This document shows, piece by piece, positions 1 through 4,203 of a DNA stretch of 6,120 bases. The stretch's first letter is position 1. The number at the start of each line of letters is the position of its first letter. Below the pieces are notes generated by a model. The model had not been told where the DNA came from. It searched no databases and was given only the letters and a program-made list of their open reading frames with translations. The position numbers and the translations under genes were made by a program. The DNA comes from JAMPXD01 sp041481895 (GTDB lineage: Bacteria > Desulfobacterota > Desulfuromonadia > Geobacterales > Geobacteraceae), in NCBI GenBank assembly GCA_041481895.1, contig JBGPCQ010000178.1, positions 1 through 6,120 of the forward strand, read 5' to 3'.

Positions 1-50
1 AATTCCTCGTAGTACCCAGCGACTTCGTTGTCTTCGATATTTACTTTCAT
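1..50 (-). CDS. 5' end of a leftward gene of unknown function (partial)
   Basis: Reading leftward from the ATG at 50-48, 16 codons stay open to the window edge and give MKVNIEDNEVAGYYEE. The sequence AAGGA (minus strand, 59-55) lies 4 nt before the ATG, a reasonable ribosome binding site. The fragment is acidic and too short to place in a family, so no function is offered. It diverges from all other genes in the window, so the non-coding region to its right must hold its promoter; I could not pick a convincing -35/-10 pair there. The start itself is fairly well supported by the binding site and by the non-coding character of the DNA upstream. Confidence 0.55.
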   Translation of the reverse strand, partial: MKVNIEDNEVAGYYEE

Positions 51-188
51 ATGATCCTTTTTTGTTTCAAAAATAACCACTTATTGATGAGCTCCTGCTC
101 AACTACCCATTGTTCACATATTTTTATGACTGACGTAACTAGCTGATGTATAAAGCTTATGCAATCGATAAAATGTGCCATTTTGGCA

Positions 189-209
189 GTTGAGTGGTAA
201 CCGCTCAAC
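189..209. promoter_or_regulatory. 21-bp operator-like dyad
   Basis: GTTGAG-T-GG, then TAA, then CC-G-CTCAAC: the arms at 189-197 and 201-209 are complementary at every position except one T/G pair. The symmetry and length suit a dimeric repressor or activator site, about 140 bp upstream of the leftward gene. A half-site of similar sequence (GCTCAAC at 97-103, reading GTTGAGC on the minus strand) lies nearer that gene. It could instead be an RNA hairpin, but there is no U tract to make it a terminator. Function is inferred from symmetry alone. Confidence 0.35.
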
Positions 210-347
210 ATCCCATCAAACAAGCTGATTATAAATGGTTAATTACCCCCCTTCCGGGTCTCGTGTCAACGTTTTAAATCCGCCAATGGCAAGAGCGCTG
301 TCCACAACGTTCAGACGTTCGAAGTGCCCCAGCCTTACCCCCGACTA

Positions 348-366
348 AGAGCTTGTTCGTAAATAA
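348..366 (+). repeat. Left terminal inverted repeat of the palindromic element
   Basis: A 19-bp arm that is the exact reverse complement of 512-530. Pairing stops at the outer edge, where A347 faces A531, which defines the left boundary. Confidence 0.75.
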
Positions 367-511
367 GCATTCCAGGCTCGCATCCCGTCTTCACGCCGTC
401 TTTGCCCGGCTCTCAATCGCAAAATCCTCGACGTAGCCATGCTATGCCTGCGGTTTTGCTCAATCGTCCCGGCCAAATCCGACATAAATCCGGGCGCGAT
501 CACTCGGAACG

Positions 512-530
512 TTATTTACGAACAAGCTCT
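512..530 (-). repeat. Right terminal inverted repeat of the palindromic element
   Basis: TTATTTACGAACAAGCTCT, the exact reverse complement of 348-366. Pairing breaks at the inner edge, where G511 faces G367, and resumes in patches further in. Confidence 0.75.
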
Positions 531-629
531 ATATTTTCACGCAACTTTTTCGACCGAAAATAATCGTTGCATCTCAGCATGTTACGCCATGCGCGTGAGC
601 GCTAACGCCGACCTTGGCCTCGGTTGACT

Positions 630-663
630 TTCCGGAAATGTGCAGTATCAGTGTATCTTATCC
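630..663 (+). promoter_or_regulatory. Duplicated upstream element, copy 1 (promoter or operator)
   Basis: TTCCGGAAATGTGC, then A, then GTATCAG, then TGTATCTTATCC. The same sequence with three substitutions and one inserted base recurs at 1496-1528. It ends 24 bp before the ATG at 688, and AGAAAGGA at 673-680 lies between as the ribosome binding site. Conservation at the same place ahead of two unrelated genes points to shared transcription control. TTCCGG with TATCTT 18 bp later could serve as -35 and -10. GGAAAT and the downstream GTATC also resemble an ECF-sigma arrangement. Neither reading is certain. Confidence 0.5.
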
Positions 664-687
664 CGCGCGCATAGAAAGGAACCCGTC

Positions 688-1172
688 ATGCAAAAAATTA
701 CTCCATTTTTATGGTTCGATAACCAGGCCGAAGAGGCAGTGAATTTTTATATCTCTCTCTTCAAGAATTCAAAAATTGTGGGGTGACCCGTTATGGCGAA
801 GCAGGGGCAGGGGCCTCCGGAAGACCACAGGGAACAGTAATGACGGTGGCCTTCGAGCTTGAGGGTCAGAAATTCGTGGCGTTGAACGGTGGCCCCGTGT
901 TCACGTTCACCCCGGCCATATCGTTTGCCGTCAACTGCGAGACGCAGGAGGAACTGGACGAACTGTGGGAGAAGCTTTCCGAGGGGGGAGAAGAGGTTGA
1001 GTGTGGCTGGCTTGCAGACAAATACGGAATGTCGTGGCAGATCGTTCCGAGAATTTTGGAAGAGATGCTGCAAGACGGGGATGCAGCAAAATCGGAACGG
1101 GTCATGAGGGCGATGCTTCAAATGAAGAAGATCGACATCAATACTTTGAAGCAGGTGTATGAACAGCAGTAA
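688..1172 (+). pseudogene. PhnB-like VOC-family protein, frameshifted
   Basis: The ATG at 688 (binding site AGAAAGGA) opens a frame reading MQKITPFLWFDNQAEEAVNF, the typical start of PhnB-like proteins (3-demethylubiquinone-9 3-methyltransferase domain, glyoxalase/VOC fold), but it stops at TGA 784-786 after 32 codons. The rest of the protein continues in another frame from 783 to 1172, with VTRYGEAG, MTVAFELEGQKFVALNGG, a CGW motif, SWQIVP and a closing AMLQMKKIDI segment. Restoring one G in the run at 780-783 (GTG GGG GTG ACC) joins the two parts into about 161 residues, the usual family length. Both halves are otherwise well preserved, so the change is recent or a sequencing error. Family members are small dimeric VOC proteins of mostly unknown activity; the methyltransferase name is historical. 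The GTG at 783 lacks a binding site, so independent translation of the second half is unlikely. Confidence 0.8.
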
Positions 1173-1238
1173 TAACCGAGAGACTAAAGAACATAACACC
1201 TCATTTTTGCAGCACAATCAAACGTGGAGGATAGATAA

Positions 1239-1448
1239 ATGGTGATTGAATACGGTTATTGCTCGGGGTGTGGTTCCACAACTCAGGAAAAACAAAAGGA
1301 ATGCGTATGGTGTGGTGCGAAAATGATCAGCGAATGCAGCAATTGTAAATCTGGTTTTTCATCACCAGACTTTATGCATTGCCCAGCTTGTGGCACAAAA
1401 ATTGACGCGCCCGAAAAAGCTCCTCATGTTGATATTACACAAAAATAG
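1239..1448 (+). CDS. Small double zinc ribbon protein, 69 aa
   Basis: This 69-residue protein has four CxxC pairs: Cys8/Cys11, Cys22/Cys25, Cys33/Cys36 and Cys48/Cys51. Two are followed by glycine plus a short basic turn (CGAK, CGTK), the classic zinc ribbon knuckle. The pattern predicts two Zn-binding ribbons, each using two pairs, with a short polar tail and no membrane segment. The start is supported by TGGAGG at 1225-1230, 8 nt before the ATG. It sits 66 bp after the VOC gene and may share its transcript. Its codon use is more AT-rich than that of the enzymes further right. Such proteins may bind nucleic acid or a partner protein; no specific role can be read here. Confidence 0.75.
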   Translation: MVIEYGYCSGCGSTTQEKQKECVWCGAKMISECSNCKSGFSSPDFMHCPACGTKIDAPEKAPHVDITQK

Positions 1449-1495
1449 TTCATACGATAGACGATAAATGCGAAATCCAAACCACACACAACCAC

Positions 1496-1528
1496 TTCCG
1501 GAAATGTGCTGTATCAGATATCATATCC
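1496..1528 (+). promoter_or_regulatory. Duplicated upstream element, copy 2 (promoter or operator)
   Basis: TTCCGGAAATGTGC, then T, then GTATCAG, then ATATCATATCC, matching 630-663. It lies in the only sizeable gap (98 bp) within the rightward genes and ends 18 bp before the ATG at 1547, so it probably marks the start of the second transcription unit. TTCCGG and TATCAT are 17 bp apart (1496-1501 and 1519-1524), a workable sigma-70 spacing with a poor -35. If that pair is the promoter, the leader would be only about 15 nt, just enough for the ribosome binding site. Confidence 0.5.
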
Positions 1529-1530
1529 AC

Positions 1531-1540
1531 AAGGAGGTGA
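1531..1540 (+). promoter_or_regulatory. Near-ideal Shine-Dalgarno site of the SRPBCC gene
   Basis: AAGGAGGTGA is a full complement of the 16S rRNA 3' end and lies 6 nt before the ATG at 1547. It is the strongest binding site in the window and fixes that start. It implies high translation of the first gene of the operon. Confidence 0.8.
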
Positions 1541-1546
1541 GCTGTT

Positions 1547-1993
1547 ATGAGCGATAAAAATTTTACAGTAAGCATTTTAGTAGACCAAAGCCCGGAAGAA
1601 GTCTTTGCTGCCGTCAATAACGTTCGCGGCTGGTGGTCGGAAGAGATTGAAGGCGACACCGACAAGCTCGGCGCTGAGTTTACGTTTCACTATCAGGAAC
1701 TTCACCGAAGCACCCACAAGATCACCGAATTCGTGCCCGCCAAGAAGGTCGTGTGGCATACCACGGACAGCCACATGAACTTCGTTAAGGACAAAAACGA
1801 GTGGATGGATACGGATATTGTCTTTGAGATTACCAGGAAGGGCGATAAGACCGAACTCCGCTTCACGCACGTCGGTCTGGTTCCAACCATCCAATGCTAC
1901 GGTGACTGTTCAGGGGCATGGGGCTATTATATCAACGAAAGTTTGCAGAATTTGATCAGCACCGGAAGAGGGCAGCCCGAACCGAAAGAATGA
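1547..1993 (+). CDS. SRPBCC / AHSA1-like domain protein, 148 aa
   Basis: This is a single-domain START/Bet v 1-type protein. It opens with a beta strand and the SPEEVFAAVNNVRGWWS helix region (residues 15-31), typical of the AHSA1 branch where proteins begin V-x-x-SPEEVF/W. Strand motifs such as VVWHT (68-72) and ELRFTHVGLVP (103-113) follow, then a closing amphipathic helix around WGYYINESLQNLISTGRGQP (125-144). The length matches the family. These proteins form a hydrophobic cavity that binds lipids or small aromatic molecules; some act as chaperone cofactors or enzymes, and the ligand here is unknown. No signal peptide is visible, so it should be cytosolic. It is the first gene of the likely 1547-6012 operon. 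Its stop codon overlaps the next gene's binding site, so the two are tightly linked. Confidence 0.85.
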   Translation: MSDKNFTVSILVDQSPEEVFAAVNNVRGWWSEEIEGDTDKLGAEFTFHYQELHRSTHKITEFVPAKKVVWHTTDSHMNFVKDKNEWMDTDIVFEITRKGDKTELRFTHVGLVPTIQCYGDCSGAWGYYINESLQNLISTGRGQPEPKE

Positions 1994-1998
1994 AGGAG
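1993..1998 (+). promoter_or_regulatory. Ribosome binding site that decides the hydrolase start
   Basis: AAGGAG begins on the last base of the SRPBCC stop codon and is 6 nt from the ATG at 2005. The reading frame is open back to 1918, but that upstream start lies inside the SRPBCC gene, has no binding site and would bury the signal peptide. The 2005 start is therefore preferred. Confidence 0.8.
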
Positions 1999-2004
1999 AA
2001 ACAG

Positions 2005-2940
2005 ATGTTCACCCATTTCAGACGCATCTTCCTCGCCGGCCTGGCAATAGTCGGCGCCACACTGCTGCCGGCAATTTCCCCCGTTCCGGCGACGGCCGCC
2101 ACAGTGCCAGCCGGCTTTGCCGAACGCTTCGCCGAAGTCAACGGGGTGCGGCTGCACTATCTCATCGGCGGCACGGGGAGCCCGGTGGTGCTGCTGCACG
2201 GCTATACCCAGACCGGCCACATGTGGCGTCCGCTCATGCAGCCTCTGGCAAAACGTCATACCGTCATCGTTCCCGATTTGCGCGGGGCCGGCGGGTCGAG
2301 CAGGCCGGAATCCGGCTATGACAAGAAGAACATGGCCGTGGATATCTTTGAGTTGACCAAGTCACTGGGATTCGACCGGGTGAGCATCGTCGGCCACGAC
2401 ATCGGCCTGATGGTGGCCTACGCCTATGCCGCCCAGTTCCCGCTGGCCACGGAGCGCGTGGTGCTGATGGATGCCTTCCTGCCCGGCATCGGCAACTGGA
2501 AGGACGTCTGGCTGATGCGCGACCTCTGGCACTTCCACTTCTACGGCAAAGTGCCGCTGGCGCTGGTCAAGGGTCGCGAACGCACCTACTTCGAGCACTT
2601 CTGGAACGACTTCGCCGCCGACCCGAAACATTCGGTGCCCGAGGCCGACCGCCGCATCTATGCAAAGGCATATGCACAGCCGGGGGGGATGCGTGCCGGC
2701 TTCGAGTACTTCCGCAACTTCGAGCTGGATGCGAAGGACTTCGCCCTGTTGGGTGCAAAGCCTCTCCCCATGCCGGTGCTGGTCCTGACCGGCGAGAAAG
2801 CCAGCGGCACCTTCCTCATCAAGCAGGCCAAACTGGTGGCGTCCGATGTCAAAGGGGTAGTTGTCCCGGGCTCGGGACATTGGCTGATGGAAGAAGCACC
2901 CAATGCGGTGATTCCAGCGATCATCGATTTCCTCAACTGA
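2005..2940 (+). CDS. Exported alpha/beta hydrolase, epoxide-hydrolase-like, 311 aa
   Basis: Residues 1-32 form a Sec signal peptide: basic MFTHFRR, a hydrophobic stretch to about residue 25, and ATAA near 30, so the mature enzyme should be periplasmic. The alpha/beta hydrolase core follows, with the oxyanion HG motif at 65-66 (HGYTQ), DLRGAGGSSRP at 91-101, and the nucleophile elbow GHDIG at 130-134. The nucleophile is Asp132, not Ser. The catalytic His is His292 in GSGHWLMEEAP, and the acidic partner is possibly Glu264. An Asp nucleophile is the mark of epoxide hydrolases and haloalkane or fluoroacetate dehalogenases. The lid (about 160-245) is rich in aromatic residues, with Tyr180, Tyr219 and Tyr223 as candidates for the epoxide-polarising tyrosines. 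Epoxide hydrolase is my preferred reading; dehalogenase remains possible. It lies 11 bp after the SRPBCC gene. Confidence 0.85.
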   Translation: MFTHFRRIFLAGLAIVGATLLPAISPVPATAATVPAGFAERFAEVNGVRLHYLIGGTGSPVVLLHGYTQTGHMWRPLMQPLAKRHTVIVPDLRGAGGSSRPESGYDKKNMAVDIFELTKSLGFDRVSIVGHDIGLMVAYAYAAQFPLATERVVLMDAFLPGIGNWKDVWLMRDLWHFHFYGKVPLALVKGRERTYFEHFWNDFAADPKHSVPEADRRIYAKAYAQPGGMRAGFEYFRNFELDAKDFALLGAKPLPMPVLVLTGEKASGTFLIKQAKLVASDVKGVVVPGSGHWLMEEAPNAVIPAIIDFLN

Positions 2941-2977
2941 ACTGACGACCAACTTAACCCTAAGAAAGGAGATACAC

Positions 2978-3631
2978 ATGAACTACACGGAACTGCTCAA
3001 TCCCCAGAACTCGGCTGTTATCTTCATCGACTTCCAGCCGCAGATGACCTTCGGCGTCGCCAACATCGACCGGCAGACCCTTTTCAACAACGTCCTTCTC
3101 CTGGCCAAGGCGGCAAAAATCTTTAAGGTGCCGACTATCCTCACCACGGTGGAGTCGAAAAGCTTCTCCGGCAACATGTGGCCACAGCTGCTGGATATCT
3201 TTCCAAGCCAGGAGCCGATCGAGCGCAGCTCTATGAACTCCTGGGAAGATGCGAAATTTGTGGCAGCGGTGAAGGCGACCGGGAGGAAGAAGCTGATCAT
3301 GGCCGCCCTCTGGACTGAGGTCTGCCTTGCTTTCCCGGCCTTGGAAGCGATCAAGGCAGGCTATGAAGTGTATGCCGTAGAAGATGCCTCGGGCGGGACC
3401 AGTGTGACTGCCCACAATGCTGCCATGCGCCGCGTCGAACAGGCGGGCGCGGTACCGATGACCTCCCTGCAGGTCCTCCTCGAGTATCAGCGCGACTGGG
3501 CACACAAGGAGACCTACAATGACGTCATGGCGGTAGTGAAGGAACATTGCGGTGCTTACGGCCAAGGGGTGGAATATGCCTACACCATGGTCCACGGTGC
3601 ACCTCCCAGCAGGAGCGGTGCTGGACACTGA
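2978..3631 (+). CDS. YcaC-like isochorismatase-family cysteine hydrolase, 217 aa
   Basis: The protein has a Rossmann-like isochorismatase fold. Asp18 in VIFIDFQPQM and Cys116 in AALWTEVCLAFPA are the expected acid and nucleophile; the W-T-E-V-C segment is the typical cis-peptide loop. The position normally holding the catalytic Lys appears to be Arg83 (PIERSSMNSWED), as I recall for E. coli YcaC, so this is the YcaC branch and not a true isochorismatase. Other YcaC marks are PTILTT (52-57) and VEDASGGTS. YcaC-type enzymes are oligomeric and their natural substrates are unsettled; amide or ester hydrolysis is likely from the family. The binding site AAAGGAG precedes the ATG at 2978. No signal peptide is seen, so it should be cytosolic. 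It follows the hydrolase by 37 bp. Confidence 0.85.
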   Translation: MNYTELLNPQNSAVIFIDFQPQMTFGVANIDRQTLFNNVLLLAKAAKIFKVPTILTTVESKSFSGNMWPQLLDIFPSQEPIERSSMNSWEDAKFVAAVKATGRKKLIMAALWTEVCLAFPALEAIKAGYEVYAVEDASGGTSVTAHNAAMRRVEQAGAVPMTSLQVLLEYQRDWAHKETYNDVMAVVKEHCGAYGQGVEYAYTMVHGAPPSRSGAGH

Positions 3632-3635
3632 CGCC

Positions 3636-4187
3636 ATGGATGACGAAAAAAAGGAAACCGGTCCATTGACGGTCGTGGTCACCTGGCGGGTCCGGCAGGG
3701 GTGCGAGCCTGAATTCGAGGCGTGGCGCCACGAAATTTCTGCTGCCGCTTTGAAATTCCCAGGCCACATGGGGATCGACGTGATCCTTCCGGGCGCCACC
3801 CCCGGCGAGTACGTGGTGGTCTTTCGTTTCGACACCTATCAGCACCTGCGCGCCTGGCAGGAATCGGACATCCGTCGTGAACTGCTGAAAAAGGCCGAGC
3901 CATTCAGGGAGAGTGAACCGTCCTACCAGCTGGAGAGTGGCCTGGAGTACTGGTTTGCCCCTCCCGGCATTCCGGGATCTCCTCCTCGCTGGAAGATGGC
4001 AATAGTTACAGTCCTTGGTGTCTGGCCGGTCAGCCTGCTGATCCCCTGGCTGCTGATGCCGCTCACCGGCAACCAACCTCCGGCATTACAGGCACTTTTC
4101 ATAGCCTTAGGCATAGTCATCCTGCTCACCTGGGGGGTCATGCCGGTTCTGGTGCGGATTCTCAAACCGTGGTTGCAACAGAAATAG
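3636..4187 (+). CDS. ABM-domain protein with C-terminal membrane segments, about 183 aa
   Basis: Residues 8-110 form an antibiotic biosynthesis monooxygenase (ABM) ferredoxin-like domain: LTVVVTWRVRQGCEPEFEAW, a helix ending near GHMG, then GEYVVVFRFDTYQHLRAWQ. Two hydrophobic segments (about 121-142 and 152-172) with a short loop and a basic end (RILKPWLQQK) anchor it in the inner membrane with the domain probably cytosolic. ABM proteins oxidise quinols or aromatics without added cofactor, or act as regulators; this membrane-anchored form is common but poorly characterised. The ATG at 3636 lies 4 bp after the YcaC-like stop, suggesting coupled translation, but AGGAG (3611-3615) is 20 nt away. 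An in-frame ATG at 3576, with AAGGGG six bases before it, would add 20 residues. I keep 3636 because the domain starts directly after it. Confidence 0.8.
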   Translation: MDDEKKETGPLTVVVTWRVRQGCEPEFEAWRHEISAAALKFPGHMGIDVILPGATPGEYVVVFRFDTYQHLRAWQESDIRRELLKKAEPFRESEPSYQLESGLEYWFAPPGIPGSPPRWKMAIVTVLGVWPVSLLIPWLLMPLTGNQPPALQALFIALGIVILLTWGVMPVLVRILKPWLQQK

Positions 4188-4203
4188 TAAGGGAGGTAAA
4201 GAT

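Larger units (their letters stand above)
348..530. mobile_element. MITE-like palindromic element, 183 bp
   Basis: The ends are a perfect 19-bp inverted repeat: AGAGCTTGTTCGTAAATAA at 348-366 and its reverse complement at 512-530. The symmetry continues inward in register around position 439 without needing a gap: for example CCCG 384-387 with CGGG 491-494, TTTG 401-404 with CAAA 474-477, GCAAAA 419-424 with TTTTGC 454-459, and GTAGC 433-437 with GCTAT 441-445 (one G/T pair). By hand count about 55 of 91 opposed positions pair. It encodes no transposase. I see no clear target-site duplication (flanks ...CGACTA and ATATTT...). It best fits a non-autonomous miniature element moved by a transposase elsewhere, or an old palindromic repeat. 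I do not recognise the parent family. Confidence 0.65.
51..687. other. Intergenic region between divergent genes
   Basis: This stretch of more than 600 bases holds no gene I can support. It is more AT-rich than the operon to the right, especially at 60-240. It contains the dyad at 189-209, a small hairpin (TGAGC/GCTCA, 88-101), the long palindromic element at 348-530, small stem-loops at 541-606, and the upstream element repeated at 630-663. A 62-codon open frame at 439-627 begins at the exact centre of the palindrome, runs out through its right arm and has no ribosome binding site; I treat it as spurious. Confidence 0.7.

Noticed and set aside
155..205. Possible sigma-54 sites around TGGCAC (minus strand) and TTGGCAG (plus strand)
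   Set aside because: The matching GC element is not at the required distance on either strand.
439..627. A 62-codon plus-strand frame in the intergenic region
   Set aside because: Its ATG is the centre of the palindromic element, there is no ribosome binding site, and the sequence is explained by the element's right arm and the hairpins after it.
1918..2004. Upstream extension of the alpha/beta hydrolase by 29 codons
   Set aside because: It overlaps the SRPBCC gene, has no binding site and would place charged residues before the signal peptide; the ATG at 2005 has AAGGAG at ideal spacing.
2960..3835. A 291-codon minus-strand frame across the YcaC-like and ABM genes
   Set aside because: It shadows two well-supported plus-strand genes, crosses their junction and shows no family motifs.
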